Positions 44,506 through 55,119 of a stretch of DNA of 64,000 bases are shown in pieces. The stretch is from contig JAVXUO010003220.1 of the NCBI GenBank assembly GCA_033065855.1, positions 1 to 64,000 of the forward strand. The letters are read 5' to 3'. The notes beneath the pieces are model-generated. The model made no database searches. It saw nothing but the letters and a program-made list of their open reading frames with translations, and was not told the origin of the DNA. This DNA comes from Escallonia rubra (Eukaryota > Streptophyta > Magnoliopsida > Escalloniales > Escalloniaceae). Each line of letters starts with the position of its first letter. Within the stretch, counting starts at the first letter, position 1. The position numbers were made by a program, and so were the translations under genes.

Positions 44506-45140
44506 TCTCTGCCTTTCTCAATCCAAAATTCTACACGGAAACAAAATAAGTACTGTTACGTCCACTCAATGCATAAACTATGCAATCTCTAAGACTAAGC
44601 AAAGAGGTATATTTGGTATATGAAATAGTGTCACTTCAAAAAATTAAAATACACATTAAATCATCAAAAAATATATACTATCCCCAAAACAAGTCTTGAT
44701 GCATCTGTGTGCCTAAATTAGCACAAATAGTCCTAAATGGAAAATTAAGAGATGTCGCACCAAGAAAGATGATAAATTTTTGATAGATTAAACTATACCA
44801 ACAGTAAAAAACAACAAAATAGCACGATTCATTTCGAGTTGAAACACAGAACTAATCAAAACAAGAACAGTTGGCAAAAAATCTGAAAACCCACATAAAC
44901 CAACCATCATGATGCCTCACAATCAAAGATCTAACAAAGCACAAAGCAAACCCAAATCACAGTATCTTCTACACTTGCACCAATTGTTCAAGCTCACCAC
45001 AAAAATGCTACAAAAAAGCAGATTCAGATAGAAGAGCGATTGACTCACCGCAATTCGAATTGTGGACTGAGAAAGTGAAGAGAGAGAAGATAAAAAGAGA
45101 CAGAGAGAGAAAAGGGTCGCTATGCAATGTGGTGGTCTGG
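44506..45140 (-). promoter_or_regulatory. 5' UTR with leader intron of the clathrin assembly gene
   Basis: Upstream of the ATG the leader runs to an acceptor GTGTAG at 44531. A matching donor, AATTGCG|GTGAGT, lies at 45048. The first leader exon (about 45049-45120) is CT-rich on the sense strand (CTCTCTCTTCACTTTCTC), as is common in plant 5' UTRs. A 5'-UTR intron of about 520 bp often enhances expression in plants. The transcription start is inferred, and no clear TATA box was found. Confidence 0.6.
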
Positions 45141-45199
45141 ACCGACGAAGAAAAGTCTCTGCAAAAATGAATTCGTTCTTGGTTGGCCGTCGGCGTCAT

Positions 45200-46984
45200 G
45201 TAGATATACTATCATTATTTGGACAGGTATATACGTTTGTGTGTGTATATGGCAAAAACAAAATACTCTTTTTTATTTATTTCCCATAAGAGCACCCTTA
45301 GTCACTCAAGCTGAAAGCAAGTCATGACCTTTTGACAAAATCAATGCATTAGATGTTATTAAAAATACTCCCCTCTAAAATGTAGCTTTCTAGTGATGTC
45401 GAATGTTTATCTGTAATTAATTAGTGATGTTCGTGAGATTTACATATTCGTTAAAACACAACGGCTTTGCAACTTCTATCTCTTCTCGTCGTATTACTAA
45501 TGCCAAAGCAAAAAGCTCAGCGGAAGACCGGATAATGCACTCGTCAACTTTACATTCCAAACTTCGGTGGTAGTACGTTGCGCTGTGTAATCTTATGTTA
45601 TGACTACTTTTCTTACTCGAAATTTATAAAATCACATTACGCTCTTAGAAATTACATTTTAATTAATCTCTGAAGGGAGGCAAAATATATATATACATTT
45701 ATTTACTAAATTTATACCTTTTTAGTGACAAAAGAGGTTGAAGTTAGAAAAAAAAAAGCGTCATCCAGTTTAAAATATTTATTGCAAAAGGAGATGAAAG
45801 TTGCTAAACAAAACCCCACCGACGCGCACTTATCAACCCCTTTCTTATTTGGGAATTGATATTTGCACTTTACTATTTACCGTTTATACTCTAATTTTGT
45901 AGCTAGATGCATATAAGCAACAGTAAAAGTCATACGAGCACCACTTAAATAGTCCACAATGATTAGTTTAAAGTGGAGTGAAAATAGTGGAATTAGAGTG
46001 CTGTTAACAATTCCTGTATCAAATCCCGGATCACAATAGAGGTACTGTACAATATTTAACGATAAAAGGTTGTCACTAAAAATATTTTATCGTGATTATT
46101 AAAATATATAATAATAATTTTTTATCACTAAAAGATATTTTGCGGCGCGTTTTTCTCCCAGGTCCCTTTACTTTTCCTCTACACGCTGGGAGTCAGACTA
46201 CGGAAGCGTACTGTGAGCAGTAGCAAAGTAACGTTCAGATTATTGTACGGTAAAATATTGACCGTCCGATGTGGCGGTGATTAGATGGGACGCCGTTTTC
46301 ATGGGACCCATTTTAAGATCCAGTCATCAGCGGTTGTCGTTGTGTATAAGACAAATGTAATGTAATGCCTTTGTTTGTATTGGATTGGAACACCCTGTTG
46401 TGAAGTTTCAAAAGTCAACAAGTGATCAATCTTGTCATAGAACAAGAGAGAGGTAAGAGAGAGACAGTTAAGCATGCTTTTTCTATTTTTTTACTATATT
46501 TTATGCAGTTATTTAATTCTCATTTTATTCTTTCGGTGAACTATTATCAGGATCTGTTTTATCTCTTTGGGCACGATCTGTTTAGAAATTCTTAACAAGT
46601 TAGATCAGATAAGCCTGAACTCAAAACGCTCGAAAGAAATATCTCAAAAGAGGAAAAAGACAATGTTATTCAATGTTTAAGACCATCCGTTTGGATGTGG
46701 TGAGATTTCGTTATTTCTTCACAGTAAATCGTTTCGGTATCGTCTTTGACTTTATATCGAACGAAAAGAAGGAAAATGGGGAGATCGGGAGGTAGATTTA
46801 ATCATATGCCAGATTGCACAGTGGATGGAAAAGTAAGTAAATTGAGCTGAATGAAGCTTGAAATTTAAATTTAGCATTGTGATAATAATTGAAGGAATAG
46901 TCACGGATCCTGCTTGGAGCCTCGCTGGTAATGAGTGTGTATGCCTAATGATTGGGGATTGCCAGCCGTTTAAGGTTGACTCTG
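45200..46984. other. AT-rich spacer upstream of the clathrin assembly gene
   Basis: This stretch has no coding signal. It contains a MITE at 45851-46014, and near 46180-46300 a less AT-rich patch with no identity. It presumably includes the promoter of the clathrin gene at its left end. Confidence 0.6.
45851..46014. mobile_element. MITE related to the one at 10684
   Basis: The left end GGGAATTGATATTTGCACTT and, in reverse complement, the right end GGAATTGTTAACAGCACTCT share their outer bases and continue with similar CTATTTTCACT-type text. It is about 164 bp and non-coding. The outer GAATTG and ATATTTG words match the fold-back MITE in the SPOC intron. Confidence 0.55.
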
Positions 46985-47790
46985 GAGCACCACGATGATT
47001 TTCTTTCTCTTTTTTTTTTTTTTTTGAAAAAGAAAAGTAATTTTCATCAATAAAGCAAGTGGTCAAAATACAGGCTAAATGAAAAAAATTAAGAGATCGG
47101 TCCCATCCCAAAGGGGAGGCTGTAATCTTTGAGACATCGGTTCATTCAGCAATAACAAGTGAACCTAATCTTCTTAAGTAACTAGCGGCATTCCAGCAAT
47201 CTACGGAACTCCATTCAGACGAAGTAAATACATAAAATAAGAGAGACATTGACATCGACTCAAGTCAGCTCCTTCTAATGCCAAAAGCAATTAAGTGAGT
47301 GGTAGATCTAGGTGGATTCCATCCATGTCTCGAACAAACTTTCCTACTAAAAATCTGTAACTCGAGCGATTCTTAGAAAGTAAGTACGCACTAACACCAC
47401 GTCCCTGCAAAGCTAGCGACCCAATTGCCACCATGAGCATGAGCGCGTCCGTGAAATAAGAATGGGTGATGCGGCAATGATAATATCGATCAGGATGAGA
47501 AAAACTACCTTTTGGCAAATCAATGCCAAGAACAAAAACGAGAAGTTGAATTACTTAGGGACACAACAACAAAAATGGTAACAGGAGCCCTAAAAATAAT
47601 ATACAATTTAAGATAAAGACGAACGAGTCGAACAAGATGGTAAATCCACCTAGAACTAAAACTAATCCATCAAACAACTATCAGAGGAAAATTGGCACTA
47701 AGGGCAAGAATAATTAGCGGATGTTCAAACAAAGCCCGGAAAATTGGCACTAAGGGCAAGGACAATTAGCGACGACTTAATGTGAGTTAC
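46985..47790 (-). mobile_element. Non-LTR retrotransposon 3' fragment with poly(A) tail
   Basis: A T-run of about 17 bases at 47008-47025 is followed by GAAAAAGAAAAGTAATTTTCATC. Read on the minus strand this is TTTATTGATGAAAATTACTT ending in poly(A), a common 3' tail of plant LINE insertions. The region to the right, up to about 47790, has open minus-strand stretches without a domain I can name. A 32-base block, GAAAATTGGCACTAAGGGCAAG plus flank, is duplicated at about 47688 and 47738. The right boundary is uncertain and no TSD was found. Confidence 0.5.
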
Positions 47791-49328
47791 CGACTCTTGT
47801 TTCTAGCTCGTTCTTGTTCCAAGGTTTTTGAAACAAAGTGAATGATGCCTTGCTTATTAGATCCCATGATGAGATCTAATCGGCTACCATTTGATGTCAA
47901 AAGCCGATGCTATTAGATTCGACAACACCTTTTTCTTTTTCTACTTTTCCTTTTCTTCTCTCCAAAAGAAACGATTATATAAATGTTTTCGGGAAAAGTC
48001 TATTTTTACACTCTTTTGTACTTGCCAGCGCTCAACTTTTGTCCTTAAAAAGTATAGTAACTAGCATACGTTGGCCTTTTAGTGTGTGACAAGCATGTAA
48101 GGCCGTGGCACTAGTTGTTATAATTTGCTTGAGGTGTGTAAACCACTCACAAATTGTAATTTCAAAGAGATGTGCACATAAAGTAGAACATCTTAGAAAC
48201 CACAAATAACTATGGTCTTTACCATTTGAATTCAATTGTCTCCATAATTTACAACCAAAAATAAATATTACTTTTTTTTTTCCTGAAAAGACATCTAAAA
48301 ATTGTGCCATAAGTGTTTCTTAGTGCGATTTGGAACATTAATAGGTCGTCGATTTGCGGCAGTATCCCCAAAATTCATTAACCACTTCGGCGTTCATTTT
48401 CCCTCAAGAGCCATCGGATGTTAATTTACGCCAAGCACGTGGAAATGGAAATCTTGATTTCTAGTGCAGAAAACATTTCTTCAGATGATTAATTTTTGTT
48501 GCTCTTTTTTTTTCGAACTTCTTAATTAAAAGAAATAGAAATGACTTATAACTTTTGCGAGGAGAATATTACTAAAAATATTTAGCATGTACTTATCAAG
48601 AGAAGAGTATTCAAAACTTTGTTGCTTTATCAAGTTTAATATTCTATTTTTGACCCAAATCGAAGTTGGAAGTCAACGATTTTGGAGTAGCTTCTCTTTC
48701 AAGTTTACTAAACATCAGAAGGAGTCATGTTATACCCCAAATTATTTATTATATTACTTACCAGAAGTAGATTCGGTCGGCTACATTCATTTGTCACAAA
48801 AGGTATATTATCGCTTACAAAGAATTGCAAGGTTATGATTTAGCTATATGCGAGTTGTCTTTAGTGACAATTTCGGAGCTGGTGATTCGATCTGCTACGT
48901 CTATTTGTCGATAAAAAGTATATTATCGCTTACACAGAATTGCAAAATTATGATTAACTATACACGAGTTGTCTTCAGGGGCAAATTTGGAGATGGGTGG
49001 TCTAGAACTAGTAAATGTCTTTTTAGATTACATTGAAGTCAAGCCTGCTTGTTGTAATCTTACAATTTGAGTAGATCATTGGCCAGGCCAGGGAACATGA
49101 ATGATGGTGTCCCTGTCAAATGGTCAACGGTCAAATTTGTGGGGGAAGAAAGTTCAATAATTGAGGCAAATGGTGACCAAGAGGCAAATGCACAACTAGA
49201 GAAATGCATGAAGTTAAATGGTTATCCATCAAGAGGAGGATTGGAAAAGTAGATTTTGAATTGAATGATAATTGGTTCTTAAAATCAGTTTTAATCAATT
49301 TTGAAGATAACAAATTAATGCCAAGGAA
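47791..49328. other. AT-rich spacer without recognised genes
   Basis: Only short unrelated open frames are present. One tandem duplication (48771-48998) is the sole structure seen. Confidence 0.6.
48771..48998. repeat. Tandem duplication, period 114 bp
   Basis: Copies at 48771-48884 and 48885-48998 share GTATATTATCGCTTACA, AGAATTGCAA, TTATGATT and CGAGTTGTCTT. They are diverged by roughly one base in six by eye. Confidence 0.75.
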
Positions 49329-50035
49329 AGTGGGTTCGTACTTACGTGGGTGCCACAAAGGCTGCAGTCTGCGTCAGCTTCCAAGTATGTACAGTGAGAG
49401 ACAGTAAGCGTGGAACAAGGGCAGAGACCAAGGGCTTCCCAGACAGAACTCGAGGGTGGCAGTGCTGCGAGGGCGATAGCGCGAGATGAATATACGACGA
49501 CAGTCACAGTCCGATGCTTAGGTCCAAAGTCAGGGTCCTGTATGTTTCTCTCTCTAGAATTCTAGAGTGAGAAAGTAAAAATATGTTCTGAAAATGTCCA
49601 ACTGTTCATCCTTTTCAAATGAATTCTCAAGACCTCTATTTATAGAGATTGAGATGATGATGTCATTAACCGACACGTGGCGCTCCCCGGGAGTGACACG
49701 TCACCGGGGGTCCACGGGTGCCGGTGCTCCACGGACTGTCGGATCGCATATTCAACCGGCCTGCTCCTCACAGCGTCGCTCTGTCTTTCTGGAAAGACTG
49801 GCTCCCACCGCATCGGTGTGGCCAGAGAACCCCCTTGATCTAGCCTCCAATCCAAGCCCTTGCGGAGTCCCACAGGCCTGGCAGCGGTGGGGAAGACCCG
49901 ACGCCCAACTGCCAGGTGAACTAGGCGCGATGCCCTCCGAAGACCTGCTCCCGTCTCGGAGTGACCCGGGGGTCATAGTCCCTAGGGGTGCCGACGCAAG
50001 CCCCCAGTGCCGGAGCACGTAGGCCAGTCACGCAG

Positions 50036-50692
50036 GCACCCTGACGGAGATAGTGTCCCGGAGGAGTCGTCTATTCCGCAGGCCAAGGTAGCATCCCGGA
50101 GGAGCCGTCTACCCGGCCGGCCAAGGTAGCATCCCGGAGGAGCCGTCTACCTGGCGGAATGGGAGTTGAAGAGCTCCCTGGCAGAGATAGTGTCCCGGAG
50201 GAGTCGCCTATCCCTGCGGGTGAGTCCTTATGCCGGAGCACTTGGAGCGAGTCAAGGTAGCATCCCGGAGGAGCCGTCTACCTGGCGGAAGGGGAGTTGA
50301 AGAGCTCCCTGGCAGAGATAGTGTCCCGGAGGAGTCGCCTATCCCCGCGGGTGAGTCCTTGTGCCGGAGCACTCGGAGCATGTCAAGGTAGCATCCCGGA
50401 GGAGCCGTCTACCCGACTGGCCGAGGTAGCATCCCGGAGGAGCCGTCTACCTGGCGGAAGGGGAGTTGAAGAGCTCCCTGGCAGAGATAGTGTCCCGGAG
50501 GAGTCGCCTATCCCCGCGGGTGAGTCCTTGTGCCGGAGCACTCGGAGCATGTCAAGGTAGCATCCCGGAGGAGCCGTCTACCCGACTGGCCGAGGTAGCA
50601 TCCCGGAGGAGCCGTCTACCTGGCGGAAGGGGAGTTGAAGAGCTCCCTGGCAGAGATAGTGTCCCGGAGGAGTCGTCTATCCCCGCGGATGA
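50036..50692. repeat. Minisatellite A, 169-bp units
   Basis: GGGAGTTGAAGAGCTCCCTG recurs at 50161, 50292, 50461 and 50630 (spacings 131, 169 and 169). Each unit is itself built from two related 30-base words, one with TAGCATCCCGGAGGAGCCGT and one with TAGTGTCCCGGAGGAGTCG. The two 169-bp units are almost identical, so this part of the array expanded recently. Confidence 0.95.
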
Positions 50693-50749
50693 TGTACACT
50701 CCGGAGAGTGGGTTGAAGCATGTTCCATGACCAAGGCAAGGTGCGCATG

Positions 50750-51062
50750 GTGTGATGAATGAGTGTGGTGCCCGGGGGCATGATGACATGATTGTGGCGC
50801 ATGGGCGCGATGAAGTGAGTAAGGTGCTGGGGGCACGTTTGTGTTAGTGGCGCGGCGCATGGGCGCGACGGAGTGCGTGAGGTGCCGGGGGCATGTTTGT
50901 GTCAATGGTGGCGCATGGGCGCGACAGAGTGCGTAAGGTGCCGGGGGCACGTTGGTGTCAATGGTGGCGCATGGGCGCGACAGAGTGCGTATAGTGCCGG
51001 GGGCACGGTAGTGTGACAGAGAGCCTGGGGGCACGGCTGTATCAGCGGCGCGGCGCATGGGC
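50750..51062. repeat. Minisatellite B, about 56-bp units
   Basis: GCGCATGGGCGCGA recurs at 50797, 50855, 50911, 50967 and 51053 (spacings 58, 56, 56 and 86). Each is followed by AGTGCGTAAGGTGCCGGGGG-like text. Confidence 0.9.
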
Positions 51063-51124
51063 GCGGCGAAGTGTTGGAGTGTGACGCTCGGACGTCGGTG
51101 ACGGGGGTCACGGAGACGACGTCC

Positions 51125-51285
51125 GGGCGACGGATGATGAGCGTCGTGGAGTTGTGTCTGGGCGACGGGGTCGCGGAGTTGTGTCCGGGCGACGGGGGTC
51201 GCAGAGTTGTGTCCGGGCGACGGGGTCGCGGAGTTGTGTCCGGGCGACGTGGTCGCGGAGTTGTGTCCGGGCGACGGGAGGCTGT
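51125..51285. repeat. Minisatellite C, 27-28-bp units
   Basis: GTTGTGTCCGGGCGACGGGG with a GTCGCGGA spacer recurs with starts at 51151, 51178, 51206, 51233 and 51260. Confidence 0.95.
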
Positions 51286-51550
51286 GACAGGACGGACGTC
51301 GCGAGGTGACGTACGAACGTCCGTAAGGTGATGCACGACGGACGTCGCGAGGTTGACGTACGAACGTCCGTAAGGTGATGCACGACGGACGTCGCGAGGT
51401 TGACGTACGAACGTCCGTAAGGTGATGCACGACGGACGTCGCGAGGTTGATGTACGAACGTCCGTAAGGTGGTGCACGACGGACGTCGCGAGGTTGACGT
51501 ACGAACGTCCGTAAGGTGATGCACGACGGACGTCGCGAGGTTGACGTCCG
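51286..51550. repeat. Minisatellite D, 47-bp units
   Basis: ACGAACGTCCGTAAGGTG recurs at 51313, 51360, 51407, 51454 and 51501, exactly 47 bases apart. It alternates with CACGACGGACGTCGCGAGGT. The units contain the partial palindromes GACGTACGAACGTC and CGGACGTCG, so single strands could fold into a hairpin series. Confidence 0.95.
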
Positions 51551-51840
51551 GATGACGGGCGAAGGGCGTCGCGAAGGATGCAAGGCCTCTTGAAGAGAAG
51601 TGAAGGTGCTAAGGATAGAGGCCAAAGGCCAACCCTTCGGGGAAGGCCGAGGCCGACCCCAAGGGGGAGGCCAAGGCCAACTTCCTTGGGCAAGTGTCAT
51701 GGCGCGTCGTTGGGCGACGGGCGAAGTGCGACGGTCGAAGTGTCATGAGGCTTGGTCACGTTACTTGAGCGTGCATGCTTTGACCGGTTGCGAGCGTTGA
51801 AAATGTATGTTGCTTGTGCGGACGTGTCATGCAAAATGGG

Positions 51841-53454
51841 ACCGTAGTGGGTTTGCAAAGAATGGGTTGGGAACACAAATTATAAGTCATCTAAGATGCT
51901 TGGGTAAAAGAGACGAAATTAGACTCAATGTGGTGAAATGACCAAATAGTATATTAAGATTTAAAGTAGGCATTAAATATTTGTGAATATGAGAGGATAT
52001 TTTGGTAATTGTTTTGATAAAACTTGATTATCCAAAAAACATTAAATCAGAATCCAAGAAATGAGGATTTTGGGAAGCATATTTAATTATTATTATTTTT
52101 TTGTCAAAAAATTCAAAATTTATATACTATGAATTTATTCAACTTTGACCATTCTTGAAACAATTTCAAACGCCCTTTTCTAAGGTCTTAGCTAAAGCAA
52201 TAACCTTTTAAAGTCTCTATATTTATCATTATTTTTTGTTCGGAATTACAAATAAAAACTTTGAGGCACATAGTCGTTTTTTTTAAGGCTTTATTTATCC
52301 CCATAATGAAATCAAGTTTATTGACAGGTTGCAGGCAAATAATTCTCTGAGATACAACAAAGTCTATATTGGTTTTGACAGATTGAATTCTCTTTAAAGC
52401 AGTGTACTCTTGGCTGTAGAATTTGAGAGAGAGTACAAAAATTATAACTATTCCAGGAAGACAAAATTACCATGAATTTGGAAAACTTGAATTTCTTTTT
52501 ATTTTATTTTACGAGTAAACATAAGTGTTGTGAAAAAGCAATTACAACAGTTAAATATTCATGAACGTAAATGTTAGAATTTATTTTAAAATGACGTATA
52601 GATTGAATAAATCATGATTCTCATCTTTGCAATTAAAAAATCCATATTTTGATATAACTTTTTTGTCAAAAAATAGTAACTTGATTGCCACAGCGACTGC
52701 GACTGAGTGCTAAGCGATCTAATAAGGCGACTAATCTCTCACACATGCATGAGGGCAATGTGGAGATTAACACACCTGACTTTACCACCAACTAAAATTT
52801 AAAAGCACATTTTTACTTCAAAATACAGTTTAAAAGACACTTCTAATCAATGTGGAAATGAGTGGTGTGTGCGTGCGCGCGTGTTTGTGTTTTTTTTTTC
52901 TTTTTCAAACAAACTAGTCCAAGCTCCAACGGGGCTTTTCTCATCACGTTCAATTCATGCATCTTTTTTGTTCCATTGAACAAGAATCAAAGGCTAATTT
53001 GTGTTCATTCGATCTTGATGCCCAACCCATGCCGATGACAATCTCTTGGAGAATGCAAGCTAAATCAGAAAGAATATTTTGGCGTAGGCAAACTCACAAT
53101 AAGAGTCTTATCTGTCACCGTCGAAGAGTCTTTAAACACCGAAAAGCTCTAGCATTCATCACTCTAACCAGAGTATGTGCCCATTGGCAGTTTAATGCGA
53201 CTTTCATCTATCCTTACTTGTGAGTAAGATGTTGAGTTTTCACAGCATCAGCCAAACTTTTAATGGCTAAGCCCTTTCTATTGACCCTTTGTCTTAATTA
53301 GTACACAACATGCTATAAAAAATTACTGAAGCCTATTAAACACACCCAACTATCTCATGCTAACCTAAGATTTAGCTCGAACCTATTACAGCTGTTGTAG
53401 TTGTTAGGGCTTGTATGTTGTCTTTTTTATAGCTTTATGTTATGGCGGAATTTT
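51841..53454. other. AT-rich spacer, nothing recognised
   Basis: Low-complexity A/T runs and short open frames only. I see no gene or element ends. Confidence 0.6.
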
Positions 53455-54540
53455 AGGGTGTGTTTGAAATTTATTTCAGTTTTAATTTTTATTTTAAAAA
53501 AATCAAAATCTCTTGAGTTTTTTTTTTTTTTTTACAAAATTGATGGGTTGTTTGATAGCGGTCATGTATAATTTGTTTTTACTTTTGTTTTTCTTATCTA
53601 TTTTTCCTCTCTTTTCTTTTCATTCATTTTTCAAAACTTGAGAGCTTGTTCAGAACTCCTATGTTCAATGACCAAAAGGGCCCCCACAACGACCAACACA
53701 TCTCATCTGCCACCGTCCAATTGATGCTATGGCATTAATACACTAGCTTGCGAATTATGGCTTCTTTGGTTTTGATTGAGTGAAAGGGTTTGAATGACTT
53801 GGAAATTACTTGTGCAGATCGAAGATACTAGGGCTAATCGATGGATGAAATCTTGTGGTCGTGCTTCTTGCAGGGAAAATGGTGGTCGGTATGATGGTGA
53901 ATTTGGATTTAGAAGAGTGGTGGTGTTGTGACAGTGACTGATGTTAGAGGATTTAGTATTCTATGGTGTTGGTAAGTTGTATGGTAATTGTGGTTCTCAG
54001 TGGTTATGGCAGTTGGTGATGTTTTCAGGTTTGGTGTTCGTGGGTTTTTGTCACTAGCGGTGGCGACGACTGTCAGTGGTTATGGTGGTTGGCGGTGTTG
54101 GTAGGTTTGGTGTTTGGGTGTGTTGATCAGTGGTGGTAGCTGATCAACTGTCAGAAGCTATGGTCGTTGGTAGTATTTGTAGTTTGGTGTTCAAGGGTGT
54201 TGGTCAGTGGCGGTGATGGTGGAGGTGATCAATGGATATGGTGATTGACAATGTTGGTGATTGGGCGTTCTTATTTTAAAGGTGTTAGATTGAAGGGAGG
54301 AATAAACATAGAATGCTTTTAACAAAAGTTAAAAGGTGGATCTTAAAAAAAACAAAATCAAAACTGAAAACTTTAAAATGGGTTCTTAAAAAATAGTCCC
54401 ATTTTGAAAACTTGTTTATAAAACTGAATGAAAAAAAAAAAAACTAAAATTGTCCATCAAACACTAATATTTTTTTTTTCAAATTTTAAAATCGAACATA
54501 AAACTAAAATAAAAAAACTATTTCCATGCTACCTTAGTTT
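53455..54540. mobile_element. Probable fold-back DNA element with AT-rich arms
   Basis: The left arm begins AGGGTGTGTTTGAAATTTAT. The right arm read in reverse begins AAGGTAGCATGGAAATAGTT and then has the same order of TTTTATTTTAGTTTTA-like text over about 60 bases. AGGGTGTGTTTG-type termini are common on plant hAT/Mutator-like MITEs. The interior is a GT-rich degenerate repeat. No exact TSD was found. Confidence 0.45.
54030..54270 (+). repeat. Degenerate GT-rich tandem repeat, about 77-bp unit
   Basis: GGTTTGGTGTTCGTGGG, GGTTTGGTGTTTGGGTG and GTTTGGTGTTCAAGGGTG start three successive units. Each carries TCAGTGG(C/T)GGT and TATGGTGGTTGG-like words. Confidence 0.6.
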
Positions 54541-55119
54541 TTTGCTACCATCGAGGGTAGTGTTGTTTTAGTGGTTACTTATGGCCTTATTACTTTTTCC
54601 GTAAATCTTTCTATTGAATTTTATGAAAGATCAAGGGTTAAGATAACGAAGATATGCGCTGTTATCCGTTTTCTTTAGCCTTGAAATTCAAATAAAGTGC
54701 TATCTTCTTGTATTATCCACTTTTATCCGTGGTGCAAACAAGTTGGTTCATTTACTTTTTTTTTTCTTGGAAAGAGTGGTGATATCATTATAATCGACAT
54801 TGTTTACTTATTTGAGGATACAACATCAAAGACTGGGGTTAGTAATATGATTATTAAAGTATACGATGACAATAATGCATGCATAAATCAACACACTATG
54901 CTAATAGCAATTCTAGAGAAAGATTTGTAGAACTCAAACAATAAAAAATAAAATAAAATAAATAAAACTAACCTTGATAAATTTTTTATTTGTTTGTAAT
55001 CTAGAGATTTTGAATAGTGATGATAGAGCAGGGGAAAGACAATGTAATTATATCAAAGCTGGTTACCCAATATATAAGAAAATCAAGAATTTTCAAAAAG
55101 AAGTTTGAGGAGTGAGTCG
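54541..55119. other. AT-rich spacer, nothing recognised
   Basis: Short open frames only, with A/T runs. No repeats with clear ends. Confidence 0.55.

Larger units (their letters stand above)
49329..51840 (-). mobile_element. GC-rich LTR-like fossil block carrying four minisatellites
   Basis: A sharply GC-rich island sits in AT-rich surroundings. Read on the minus strand, tandem arrays are followed by TATAAATAG at 49645-49637 and then about 300 bases of non-repetitive leader-like sequence. This is the order U3 (with repeats), R and U5 of a long plant LTR, such as those of Ty3/Gypsy elements. I see no gag, protease, reverse transcriptase or integrase motif, and could not fix the ends or a 5-bp duplication. 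It is best taken as a solo LTR or LTR fragment. Alternatively it is a minisatellite island with an unrelated promoter. Confidence 0.45.

Noticed and set aside
50297-50762. Plus-strand frames of 87 and 98 residues with identical N-termini
   Set aside because: These are repeated units of minisatellite A, not genes.
51286-51550. CRISPR-like regular array (47-bp period)
   Set aside because: The units are contiguous repeats without unique spacers, in plant nuclear DNA; it is a minisatellite.
50552-51700. 382-residue open frame on the minus strand, with overlapping 263- and 138-residue frames
   Set aside because: It is generated by minisatellites whose units lack stops. The peptides are pure repeats (such as RRPSCITLRTFVRQPRD) in several frames at once, with no domain.
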